This document shows, piece by piece, positions 1 through 7,712 of a stretch of 12,373 bases of DNA. A program made the position numbers and the translations under genes. The stretch covers positions 1 to 12,373 of the forward strand of contig NW_025064931.1 of assembly GCF_019112545.1 (NCBI RefSeq). The letters run 5' to 3'. Below the pieces are notes generated by a model. The model made no database searches. It saw only the letters and a program-made list of their open reading frames with translations, and was not told the DNA's origin. Every line of letters starts with the position of its first letter. The first letter of the stretch is position 1. The DNA comes from Guyanagaster necrorhizus (taxonomy: Eukaryota; Basidiomycota; Agaricomycetes; Agaricales; Physalacriaceae).

Positions 1-100
1 CCACGAACTAAGAGTTTTGTGTGTGTGTTGGTGTGAGTGTGGTCAGTGGATAACGCTCTGCTGTATCCGTTTTCACCTTGTGCGCACTCAGGTACTCTTC
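1..100. other. Unassigned left-edge sequence joined to truncated copy A
   Basis: GT-rich, CpG-containing sequence that does not match the protease-RT linker found at the same place in copies B and C. Similarity to those copies starts at about base 101, at the codons for a TGRLTFARC-like stretch. The reading frame is open from base 2 through the junction, but it has no convincing start codon and its peptide is Cys-rich without a recognisable motif. It may be the end of another element or a deletion or recombination joint. Confidence 0.5.
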
Positions 101-1174
101 ACCGGGCGTCTCACTTTCGCCAGATGCCGATGTCGAAAAATCCCATTTGAGTTGCCAGACGACGATCCGGAGGATAGGTGGGATGAGGAGATGGAGGAGG
201 GGGAAACCATCCTGGCCGTCGATCTACAAAAGGAGATCCACATTCGTGCCATACATCACGCCAACGCCCTTGCTGCGAAAGCCAATGAGGGGAAAGAAGA
301 GAAGACGTTTGAAGAAATGGTACCAGAGTGGGCACGGGACTATAAGGACCTCTTCGAGAAGGAAAGTTTCGATGAGCTCCCGCGCCCGAAGCCTTGGGAT
401 CATGCCATAGAGCTGATACCAAATGCCAACACAAACCTCGACTGCAAAACCTATCCCCTCGGGATACAGGAGCAGCAGGAACTCGACAAGTTCCTCAAAG
501 AGAATTTGTCCAGTGGACGAATTCGACCATCCAAGTCCCCCATGGCCTCTCCCTTCTTCTTTGTTAAGAAGAAGGACGGGAAACTGCGACCAGTGCAGGA
601 CTATAGGAAGCTAAACGAGATGACTATCAAGAACCGATATCCGTTGCCTCTAATATCAGAACTTATGGATAAACTTCGAGGGGCCAAGTACTACACCAAA
701 CTTGATGTCTGCTGGGGATACAATAACGTCCGGATCAAGGAGGGAGATGAGTGGAAGGCCGCATTCAGGACTAATCGAGGGTTGTTTGAACCCACCGTCA
801 TGTTCTTCGGCTTGACGAACTCCCCCGCCACCTTCCAGTGGATGATGAATGATATATTCAAGGAGCTCATCGCCACTGGGAAGGTCACCATTTATCTCAA
901 TGATATCCTCATAATGTCGAAAACCAAAGAGGAACATCGCAAGCTGGTCCGGCAAGTACTTGCCCTGATGAGGAAGCACAAACTATTCCTCAAAGCCGAG
1001 AAATGTGAGTTTGAGGTATTGGAAACCGAATACCTTAGGGTGATCATCAGCGAAGGGAGTATTCGCATGGACCCAGTAAAGGTTGCAGGGGTAGTGGACT
1101 GGCCGACCCCAGCTAAAAAAAAGGAATTACAATCTTTCCTCGGCTTCACCAACTTCTACAGGCGATTCATATGA
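2..1174 (+). CDS. Copy A polyprotein, reverse transcriptase segment (ends at in-frame TGA)
   Basis: RNA-dependent DNA polymerase part of a Ty3/gypsy polyprotein. The frame is open from the window edge; transposon similarity starts near base 101. In-frame ATGs (first at 191) are internal Met codons, so this was once continuous with an upstream gag-protease. Motifs, counting residues from the TTG at 17: SPFFFVKKKDGKLRP at about 178-192, DYRKLNE at 195-201, the first catalytic Asp in KLDVCWGYNN (D230), FGLTNSPATFQ at 264-274, and YLND at 293-296 where YxDD is expected. The Asn codon (899-901, AAT) follows CTC, so it reads as CpG to CpA decay of GAT. Cys231+1 (TGC, 710-712) sits where arginine is usual, again a likely CGC-to-TGC change. 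The segment ends at TGA 1172-1174, where B and C have TGG. Identification of RT is secure; activity is very unlikely. Confidence 0.92.
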   Translation, partial: HELRVLCVCWCECGQWITLCCIRFHLVRTQVLFTGRLTFARCRCRKIPFELPDDDPEDRWDEEMEEGETILAVDLQKEIHIRAIHHANALAAKANEGKEEKTFEEMVPEWARDYKDLFEKESFDELPRPKPWDHAIELIPNANTNLDCKTYPLGIQEQQELDKFLKENLSSGRIRPSKSPMASPFFFVKKKDGKLRPVQDYRKLNEMTIKNRYPLPLISELMDKLRGAKYYTKLDVCWGYNNVRIKEGDEWKAAFRTNRGLFEPTVMFFGLTNSPATFQWMMNDIFKELIATGKVTIYLNDILIMSKTKEEHRKLVRQVLALMRKHKLFLKAEKCEFEVLETEYLRVIISEGSIRMDPVKVAGVVDWPTPAKKKELQSFLGFTNFYRRFI

Positions 1175-2827
1175 GACTACAGCAAAATCGTCCGCCCCAT
1201 GACACAACTCACAGGGAACGCCCCATGGCAATGGGGAACCCCACAACAACTCGCATTTGAAGACCTGAAACAGCGACTGGCGGAAGACGTAGTACTTGCC
1301 ATACCATCCCAAGAGGGGAAATTCCGAGTAGAGGCTGACTCCAGTGAAGGAGCCATAGGCGCTGTGTTATCCCAGGAGCAAACAGGAAAATGGCGCCCGG
1401 TCGCCTTCCTTTCCAAGGCATTGACCGTGACCGAAAGGAACTATGAAATTTATGACAAGGAGCTACTTGCCATAATGCTCGCCCTTGAAGAATGGCAACA
1501 CTATCTAATCAGAGCGGCCGACACTTTCGAAATATGGACAGATCACCAAAACCTTCGATATTTCCATCAACCTCAAAAGCTGAACCGACGTCAAGCCCAA
1601 TGGGTTACCGAACTCACACAGTACCAATACACTCTCCATCATAAAGCCAGGGTCGCCAACAAGAAGGCCGACCTCCTCTCCCGTCATGCCGACCATGATC
1701 AAGGGGAAGGCGACAATGATGGAGTCATTATCCTACATCCTGAACACTTCCGAGCATTAATAATGCCTACAAAAGAGGAAATGCATGAGTGCATCAAAAG
1801 TGCGACACGAGACATGCATCAATGGGATCAGAAAATCGCCGCCTCGCTCAATCATGAACGAGGAATGACAAAGGAAGGTGGAATGATCCATTACGACGGA
1901 AGGATATATATCCCACGCGACAAACGCTTGCACAGAGAAATTATAGCCACCTGTCATGACCACGCCACAGCAGGACACCCCGGCATTGCCAAGACAAAGG
2001 AACTCGTCCTACGAGACTATTGGTGGCCCAAACTTGGCAACAACGTCACAATATACATCAAAGCTTGTGAAACGTGTCAAAGGGGGAAGGCTTCTATGCT
2101 ACCCCGGGCCACACTGCTGCACCCGAATGAGATACCAACACAACCATGGACCCACATTTCTGTGGATATGATCACAGGATTACCGGATTGCAACGGCTAC
2201 GACGCAATCCTCATAATCGTCGACCACTTCTCAAAGACGATCATACCAGTCGCATGCTCCACAGAGCTCACCTTGGAAGGATGGGCAAAGATATTGCGAG
2301 ACAAAGTATATGCCAAATACGGGATGCCACAAGTCGTCATCTCCGATCGAGGGCCACAATTCGTCTCAAAATTCCTCGATGACCTATACAAGTTGCTACA
2401 AATAAAATGCAACGCATCAACTGCCTACCATCCACAAACTGATGGGCAAACAGAACGGGCAAATCAAGAAGTTGAGAAATACCTCCGACTATTTATCAAC
2501 TATCGACAAGACGATTGGGTGGAATGGCTGGCACTCGTGGCCTTTCAACACAACAACAGGGTTCACTCCACGACAGGCTTCACACCCTTCTTCATCAACC
2601 ATGGCCGACACCCTCATGTCGCACAAATGCTTCATCACAAAACAACGACTCCCGCATCCACACTCTTTGCCACAACACTGGAAAAGATACATGCCGAAAC
2701 AAAGGCAGCACTAGAAAAAACGGCAATCACGATGAAAAAACAATATGACAAACACCGGCATCCCACCCATACGTACCAAACCCATGACAAAGTATGGCTA
2801 GACACAACGAACCTGCACCTTCCCTGA
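1175..2827 (+). CDS. Copy A polyprotein, RNase H and integrase segment
   Basis: Continues in the same frame after the TGA at 1172. Residues are counted from the internal ATG at 1199. RNase H degrades the RNA of the RNA/DNA hybrid; its acidic residues are all visible: D47 (EADSS), E88 (YDKELLAI), D115 (IWTDHQNL) and D158 (KKADLLSR). Integrase inserts the cDNA: a zinc-binding HHCC module (H255, H260, C290, C293), then the catalytic core with D323 (SVDMITGLP), D383 (ISDRGPQF) and E419 (QTDGQTER), the last two separated by 35 residues as in DD35E enzymes. Both domains therefore look intact in their active sites, unlike in B and C. The segment ends at TGA 2825-2827, where B and C read CAA; an ancestral CGA explains all three. 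The ATG at 1199 is internal to the original polyprotein and not a natural start. Confidence 0.93.
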   Translation, partial: DYSKIVRPMTQLTGNAPWQWGTPQQLAFEDLKQRLAEDVVLAIPSQEGKFRVEADSSEGAIGAVLSQEQTGKWRPVAFLSKALTVTERNYEIYDKELLAIMLALEEWQHYLIRAADTFEIWTDHQNLRYFHQPQKLNRRQAQWVTELTQYQYTLHHKARVANKKADLLSRHADHDQGEGDNDGVIILHPEHFRALIMPTKEEMHECIKSATRDMHQWDQKIAASLNHERGMTKEGGMIHYDGRIYIPRDKRLHREIIATCHDHATAGHPGIAKTKELVLRDYWWPKLGNNVTIYIKACETCQRGKASMLPRATLLHPNEIPTQPWTHISVDMITGLPDCNGYDAILIIVDHFSKTIIPVACSTELTLEGWAKILRDKVYAKYGMPQVVISDRGPQFVSKFLDDLYKLLQIKCNASTAYHPQTDGQTERANQEVEKYLRLFINYRQDDWVEWLALVAFQHNNRVHSTTGFTPFFINHGRHPHVAQMLHHKTTTPASTLFATTLEKIHAETKAALEKTAITMKKQYDKHRHPTHTYQTHDKVWLDTTNLHLP

Positions 2828-3223
2828 CCAAAATGCAAGCTGGCCGACAAACACACAGGCCCCTTTCCCATCCTAGCAAAGGTCGGGGAATCTGCTTACA
2901 AACTCAAATTGCCACCAGCCTGGAAAATCCATGATATCTTCAACGAATCCCTCTTGACCCCATACATTGCCCCAGCCTTCCCGAATCAGGAACGGCCACC
3001 TCCACCGCCCCTGGACTTAATTGACGACGAGGAGCACTACGAAATCGACCAAGTGTTAAATCATAAATTACGAAAAGTCAAAGCACACGGCAGCGGAATG
3101 ACAACAACGGTGGATTACCTGGTCAGCTGGAAGGGCTATGGCCCAGAATCTAACCAGTGGATAAATGAGAAGTACATGAATGCTGATGACACCATACACG
3201 ACTATGAATTATCCCTTAATTAA
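2828..3223 (+). CDS. Copy A polyprotein, GPY/F module and chromodomain
   Basis: Same frame as the integrase, after the TGA at 2825. First comes the integrase C-terminal GPY/F module (LADKHTGPFPI, then an AYKLKLP block), then a linker with a proline run, then a chromodomain at about 3038-3208 (YEIDQVLNHKL ... YLVSWKGYGPESNQW ... IHDYELS). Tyr in YEID and Trp and Tyr in SWKGYG match the aromatic cage positions that let chromodomains bind methyl-lysine on histone tails. In chromoviruses this domain is thought to steer integration to particular chromatin. The frame ends at TAA 3221-3223, just before the polypurine tract, the normal end for this kind of element. There is no ATG at the start, so the segment would only be made by readthrough of the preceding TGA. 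Confidence 0.9.
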   Translation, partial: PKCKLADKHTGPFPILAKVGESAYKLKLPPAWKIHDIFNESLLTPYIAPAFPNQERPPPPPLDLIDDEEHYEIDQVLNHKLRKVKAHGSGMTTTVDYLVSWKGYGPESNQWINEKYMNADDTIHDYELSLN

Positions 3224-3243
3224 GCCATCGGGATGATGGTCTT

Positions 3244-3253
3244 AAAGAGGGGG
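3244..3253 (+). other. Polypurine tract of copy A
   Basis: AAAGAGGGGG lies three bases (TAA) upstream of the LTR start TGTTAC. It has the place and composition of the plus-strand primer for reverse transcription. Copy C has AAGAAGAGGG at the same position on its strand, also followed by TAA and TGTTA. Confidence 0.85.
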
Positions 3254-3491
3254 TAATGTTACGATTTTCTCTCTTTTTCTTCGTTTTACCCCTATTTATG
3301 CTGAGTCAGAAGGCACCAGACTGTGGGAAGCTTGGTCAGCATTTATCTTCCGCTAAAGTTACTATGACAGTCGTGCCCAACAACGCACACAATCACCCTT
3401 TTATGTATGGTAACGACGCTCAAGGACAACGAGCACTATAACCACAGACACACATAATAAGCAGTAGTATAATTAGGAGACAACTGTACAG

Positions 3492-3498
3492 TATTTAA
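3492..3498 (+). promoter_or_regulatory. Candidate LTR TATA box, copy A
   Basis: TATTTAA at 3492-3498, preserved in copy C as TATTTAAA (7913-7920, - strand) at the same place relative to the conserved 23-bp block. It would set the start of R in the LTR. A second AT-rich candidate is TTTTATGTATGG near 3399-3410, which is TTTTATATATGG in copy C. Confidence 0.45.
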
Positions 3499-3521
3499 GG
3501 ATGGACGCTCTCGCTGGTATA

Positions 3522-3544
3522 CCCCAGCTTTGAGCTAAAGTTTA
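3522..3544 (+). promoter_or_regulatory. 23-bp block identical in the LTRs of copies A and C
   Basis: The block contains CCAGCTTTGAGCTAAAGTTT and starts 24 bases after the TATTTAA box. It is identical in copy C at 7869-7891 (- strand), while the surrounding LTR sequence differs at many positions. It has no CpG, which partly explains its survival. Position just downstream of the TATA-like box fits an initiator or 5' R element; function is not shown. Confidence 0.4.
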
Positions 3545-3651
3545 TACATACCATTCTACCTCGAGTCAATGTCTGACCTTGAGTCACGAGCAACGGATAC
3601 ATCCTAGTGGACCCGGTTGATTCCTCGAAGTGCGAAGGAACATCCGTTTAC

Positions 3652-3671
3652 CACGTGTGTCTGTCCACGTG
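3652..3671 (+). promoter_or_regulatory. Pair of CACGTG palindromes near the LTR 3' end
   Basis: CACGTG occurs at 3652-3657 and 3666-3671, 14 bases apart start to start. CACGTG is the E-box core bound by bHLH factors. Copy C has CACATG at both matching places (CATGTG at 7729-7734 and 7744-7749 on the + strand), which looks like CpG decay of the same pair. Confidence 0.35.
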
Positions 3672-3687
3672 ACGCTTGGGCTTAACA

Positions 3688-4464
3688 TTTCTTTGCTAGC
3701 TGACATTGGCTAGCTGATCCAGCCAGGTCTGCTTGCTTTTTTATTTCTTTGGTGAAGCATTCTGACACTGGAAAACTGTTTCAGGCCCCTGAGGTTATCT
3801 CTCATATCTGGAGTCTGCCACAATGACTATATTCTCTTTTCTGGTGTCCAGACATTCTATCTGCCTCACAATATGTGCCACTTCTGGTCTGGCATGCATC
3901 ACTTAATCCACTTAATGGGTATGTGTCATACCTCAGTATGATGTGAGGTCTCTTGCAGTATTACATATACTAAGGCACCATAATTACACATGCAAGTCTC
4001 TGAGCATTATGCATGCCATTCACTTTTTGATAATATTTCTCTATTTATTACTTTGTTATCATCATTCTATTTCTCTGTTTAACATCCAGTTATTCAGATA
4101 CCTCTTTTTGGGTCTCAGTTCTCTGTTCTAAAGTATGTCCCATCAGTATATCAATGGATGTGTATTCTTGATCAATGTCATCAGAATTACCAATCATATT
4201 TCAATCATACTCTTTTTATTTTTAGCATATCTTCTTGTAATAATATTGGTGTGTTTAGGGCCAAGTGCTAGAACCTCATATGCAGTCTAATCCCTCTGAT
4301 CTTCATCTATCACTATGCTATGCACTCTGCTCATTGTTACTTCAGTTTAGCATCATAACAGCCATGTTTCTTTATGCTCTATCTCTGTTTTCAGTTATAT
4401 GCTTAGTGGACTGGAATATAGTCCATGTATTCTCAAATTTCACAATTTTACATGCCTGAACATA
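3688..4464. other. CpG-free, AT-rich spacer with no recognisable gene
   Basis: About 780 bases between the LTR end of copy A and the first part of copy B that aligns with copy C. I see no CpG in it, many pyrimidine runs, and no protein motif. Short open frames at 3943-4131 and 4265-4459 (hydrophobic, low complexity) look like chance. Part of it could be the eroded gag of copy B or older flanking transposon DNA. Just after the LTR, GCTAGCTGA occurs twice (3695-3703 and 3709-3717). Confidence 0.6.
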
Positions 4465-4947
4465 GAGAGGGCATATCATTGGACCAGAGCAGAAGAAGTT
4501 ATTGATAAAATGATTGAGGAGATAAGAAAGGTTGAGAGATGCTAGATACTGGAATGGCTCAACAAACTCCAAGGGCTGAAAAAGTATATTCAGAGACAAA
4601 AAACTATCAGACAGGACTTGACCACCAAAGCCCAGATTGAGATGCTAACCATGAGAACCTCCCATGCAGTCACAGCCTTGATCAACAGTGGTTGCACTAA
4701 AAGCTTGATCAATCATGCTTTCATTGTCAAGCACAATCTCTCAATCTGAGCCACTGTAGCCTCTATCCAGATATACAATGCAGATAGGACTAAGAACCAA
4801 GCTGGTTCAATCACTGAGTATGTTGAACTCTGCCTAACTTTTAGGAATCACTTGGAGTGGATCAATCTGGCAGTTACTGACCTTGGTATGAAGGAGGTTT
4901 TCCTGGGGTATGACTGGCTTATCTGCCATAACCTTCTAGTCAATTAA
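4465..4947 (+). pseudogene. Copy B gag-PR junction and aspartic protease remnant
   Basis: From about 4465 the sequence aligns with the copy C stretch that precedes its protease (EEVIDKMIEEI against KEVIDEMIEGI). The retropepsin-like protease starts near 4663. Its active-site block reads ALINSGCTKSLI where ALIDSxCTGSLI is expected; the catalytic Asp codon is AAC (4684-4686) after ATC, so a GAC was probably lost by CpG to CpA decay. The second conserved block, LGMKEVFLGYDWL, is present at about 4885-4920. Stops occur at the end of LSI (about 4747) and at 4945-4947. Such a protease would cut the gag-pol polyprotein inside the particle; this one is dead. Confidence 0.82.
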
Positions 4948-6048
4948 AAGACCAGTCAGATAATCTTTGTCAGATGCCAATGCCATAAAATACTGTTCAA
5001 ACTACCTGATAAAGATCCAGAGGATCAATAAGATGAAGAGATGGAGGATGCCAAGATGATTCTCACTGTCAACATGGAATCAGCAATCTATATTTGGGCA
5101 GTACACCAGGCCAATGACTTGGCAGCCAAGGCCAATGCAGAGAAGAAAATCAAACCATTTGAAAAACTAGTATCTGAATGAGCATGAGATTACTAGGATT
5201 TATTTGATAAAGAAAACTTTGATGAGTTACCAGAACCAAAACTCTGAGACCATGCAATTAAACTAATCTCAAATGCAAGTGCAAACTTAAACTGCAAGGT
5301 GTACCCTCTCAGTCAACCAGAGCAACAAAAACTTGATAAGTTCTTGGATGAGAACTTGTCTAGTGGGCACATTCAACCATCAAAGTCTCTCATGATGTCC
5401 TCTTTATTTTTCATCAAAAAGAAAGATGGAAAGTTATATCTAGTTTAGAACTATCACAAAGTCAAATAAATAACAATCAAGAACCACTATCCACTCCCAT
5501 TGATCTCTGAGCTCATAGACAGGTTATGCAGTGCTTGATATTACTCCAAGCTTGACATCAGATAGGGGTATAATAATGTCTGGATCAAAGAAGGGGATGA
5601 GTGGAAGACAGTATTTAGGGCTAACCATAGACTTTTTGAACCTATAGTTATATTCTTCAGGTTAACTAACTTGCTGGCAACTTTCCAATAGATGATAAAC
5701 AATATCTTTAAAGATCTTATTGCCACTGAAAAGGTCATGGTATAACTTGATGACATCCTCATTGTGTCTAAAAATCAGAATAAGCATTGACATCTTATGT
5801 GACAAGTACTTGAACTTATGCAGAAGCATAAGTTGTTCCTCAAGGCTGAGAAGTGTAAGTTTGAGGTACTAGAAATAGAATACCTCAGGGTCATCATTAG
5901 TGAAGAGAGTATCTGCATGAATCTGATGAAGGTGGCAGGAGTAATAGAATGGCTGATGCCAACAAGAAAGAAGGAACTGCAATTGTTTCTGGAGTTCACC
6001 AACTTCTACCACTGGTTCATTTGGAATTATAGCAAGGTCATCTGACTC
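4948..6048 (+). pseudogene. Copy B protease-RT linker and reverse transcriptase remnant
   Basis: Same frame as the protease. It matches copy A from the FVRCQC / PDKDPEDQ stretch onward. RT landmarks: NLSSG at about 5353, FFIKKKDGKL near 5409-5440, KLDIR followed by a stop and GYNNVWI near 5550-5585, [11 protein letters not shown] near 5655-5690, and the catalytic LDD at 5746-5754, where the expected Tyr codon of YLDD is TAA (5743-5745). The cleanest part is 5818-6045 (HKLFLKAEKCKFEVLE and onward). Position 6022-6024 is TGG, where copy A has the TGA stop and an arginine codon was likely ancestral. Many other stops are present (for example around 5179-5195, 5247, 5449). Confidence 0.85.
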
Positions 6049-6600
6049 ATGACCCAACTTATGGGAAATGCCTCCTGGATATAGCATCTCTTGCAACAGG
6101 TGGCCTTCAAAGACTTAAAGCAATGACTAGCAGAAGATATTATACTGGCAGTATCAACAGAGAAAGGAAGGTTCCATGTCAAGGTGGACTTAAGCAAGAG
6201 TGCAATAGGCACTGTATTGTCACAAGAGCAGGATGGAAGATGGCAGCTAGTCACCTTTCTCTCTAAGGCATTGGTAGTCACCAAGTGCAATTATGAGATA
6301 TAGGACAAGGAACTCCTAGACATCATGCTCACACTAGCAGAGAGGTGACACTACCTCATTGGAGCAACTCAGACATTTGAGATCTGGACAGACCATCAAA
6401 ACCTATAGTACTTTTGATCCTCTCAGAAGCTCAATTGGTGACAGGCCTGCTGAATTACAGAACTCTCTGAGTATCAATATACATTGCACTATAAGGCTGG
6501 ATCAGCTAATAAGAAGGCCAATCTTCTTAGCTGATGAGCTGATCATGATCAGGGGAGAGAAGACAATGAGAGAGTGACAATGCTAAAGCCCAAGCACTTC
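6049..6600 (+). pseudogene. Copy B RNase H remnant
   Basis: Aligns with the RNase H of copy A from MTQLMGNA (6049) onward. First Asp kept (VDLSKSAIG, GAC 6187-6189), Glu kept in DKELLDI, third Asp kept in IWTDHQNL. The last Asp is lost: KKANLLS with AAT at 6520-6522 after GCC, against GCC GAC in copy A. Several stops interrupt it, including before DKELL (6301) and around 6406-6450, where Arg and Gln codons of copy A have become TGA or TGG. Confidence 0.82.
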
Positions 6601-7712
6601 CTGGCCATAATCATGCCAATGGAGAAGGAGATCTATGAGCAGATAAAGAGTGTGATGAGAAAAATGAAACTGAAATCAATGCATCACACTCTCAGTAAAT
6701 CATGTCTGAGAGATGAAAAAGATCAATGATCTGATTTACTATGACAACTGAATCTATATCCCCAGAGATCATGCTCTTCAGAGAGAGATTATCATGATGC
6801 ATCATGACCACATCACTGCAAGACATCTGAGAATTGCAAAAACAAAGAAGCTGGTATTACAGGAGTATTGGTGGCCAAGAATGAGGCAAGACATCAAGAA
6901 ATACATCAAAGAGTGTGAAACCTGTCAGCAGATGAAGTCATCAATCCAAGTCCAGGCTGCCCCACTCCACTCCAATGAGATGTCCACAGAACTATAGACC
7001 CACATTTCAGTCAATATGATCACCAGAACACCAGATTGCAACAGTTATAATGCTATCATCATCATCATGGATTACTTCTTAAAGACCATCATCTCAGTTG
7101 CATGTTCAACAGGATTAATCTCAGAAGGCTGAGCCAAGATTCTTCAGAACAAAGTGTATGCAAAGCATAGCATACCACAGATCATCATCTCAGATTGAGT
7201 ACTGTAATTTATTTCCAAATTCTTGGATGACTTATACTGGATTCTAAATATCCAGAGCAATGCCTCCACAGTCTATCATCTCCAGATGGACAGGCAGACA
7301 GAGTGGATCAACCAAAAAATCAAAAAGTATTTGCAAATATTTATTAACTATAGGCAGGATGATTAGACAGAGTGGCTTACACTTGCAGCATTCCAACATA
7401 GTAATAGAGTGCATTTGGCTATGAGCAAAACATCATTCTTCATAAACCATAGATAACATCCTCATATTGCAGTCTCTGAATGTCACCATACAACAACTCC
7501 AGCATCCTCAGATTTTATTACACTTATGTCCTCTATCTATGCCAAAACACACACTGCTCTCAAAAAAGCCACCACTGCTATAAAAATACAGTATGACAAA
7601 CATCATCAACTAGCACATATATACACAATTAATGATAAGGTCTAGCTCAACACTTTGAACCTCCATCTCCTTCAACCAAAGCATAAGCTGGCTGATAAAT
7701 ATACAGGCCTAT
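6601..7712 (+). pseudogene. Copy B integrase remnant, cut off by copy C
   Basis: Begins in the RNase H frame and shifts by one frame in about 6660-6720. The shifted frame has the zinc module (HHDHITARH and CETCQQ, about 6800-6930) and the core. The first catalytic Asp is Asn (ISVNMITR, AAT 7013-7015 after GTC). The second Asp (GAT 7193-7195) and the Glu (GAG 7301-7303, TEW where copy A has TER) remain. Stops are frequent. The last codons match the LADKxTGPF block and end at 7712, where the C LTR starts, so GPY/F and chromodomain are separated from the rest. Confidence 0.84.
7708..7712. other. Candidate 5-bp target-site duplication of copy C (left side)
   Basis: CCTAT lies directly before the LTR start TGTTAG at 7713. 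Ty3/gypsy elements usually make 5-bp duplications. The matching copy should follow the far LTR of copy C, which is outside the window, so this cannot be confirmed here. Confidence 0.4.

Larger units (their letters stand above)
101..3687 (+). mobile_element. Copy A: 5'-truncated Ty3/gypsy chromovirus-type LTR retrotransposon
   Basis: Seen: one reading frame carrying RT, RNase H, integrase, GPY/F module and chromodomain, followed by a polypurine tract and an LTR that starts TGTTAC and ends TTAACA. This order (integrase after RNase H, chromodomain at the C-terminus) defines Ty3/gypsy chromoviruses. The gag, protease, primer binding site and 5' LTR are missing at the left, where unrelated sequence is joined at about base 101. 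Only two in-frame stops interrupt about 1,040 codons, and CpG is common, so it is the youngest of the three copies. It is still inactive as read: the RT catalytic motif is YLND, and the two TGA codons split the polyprotein. No target-site duplication can be tested because the 5' end is gone; the five bases after the LTR are TTTCT. Confidence 0.93.
3257..3687 (+). repeat. 3' LTR of copy A (431 bp)
   Basis: Starts TGTTACGATT just after the polypurine tract and ends GGGCTTAACA, giving TG...CA ends. Both borders are supported by alignment by eye to the copy C LTR (reverse complement of 7713-8188), which starts TGTTATGACT and ends GAGCCTAACA. Shared internal blocks include TATTTATGCT, CCTTTTAT-TATGGTAA, a TATTTAA box and a 23-bp block at 3522-3544. 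I count 20 CpGs here and none in the C LTR. The 5' LTR of this copy is not in the window. Confidence 0.88.
4465..7712 (+). mobile_element. Copy B: heavily decayed Ty3/gypsy chromovirus, interrupted by copy C
   Basis: Degenerate relative of copies A and C covering the gag-PR junction, protease, RT, RNase H and integrase in order. It reads in one frame from the protease to about 6680 and then in the next frame to 7712, with more than twenty in-frame stops. No CpG was found across the whole stretch. It stops inside the GPY/F motif (LADKYTG) at 7712, where the LTR of copy C begins; the remaining 3' end, chromodomain and 3' LTR should lie beyond the right end of copy C, outside the window. No 5' LTR or primer binding site could be recognised upstream. 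It is the oldest of the three copies because C is inserted in it and because its CpG loss is complete. Confidence 0.9.

Noticed and set aside
1..100. Left edge and right tail as two ends of one further element
   Set aside because: They share only about ten bases (a GTGCG/CACTCA resemblance in opposite orientation), which is too little.
656..1152. Antisense open frames of 86-107 codons opposite the copy A RT
   Set aside because: They are shadows of the RT frame; similar shadows occur opposite the matching parts of B and C, and they carry no motif of their own.
1172..2827. Programmed readthrough or recoding of the two TGA codons in copy A
   Set aside because: B and C have sense codons at both places and all states derive from CGA or CGG by CpG decay, which is simpler.
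3943..4459. Two small hydrophobic open frames as membrane protein genes
   Set aside because: They are low-complexity, pyrimidine-rich, in CpG-free decayed DNA, and have no family resemblance.
7048..7067. ATC repeat in copy B and GATGATGATGATGG near 9240 in copy C as microsatellites
   Set aside because: Both encode the Ile run before the Asp of the integrase block that reads ILIIVDHF in copy A, so they are decayed codons rather than independent repeats.
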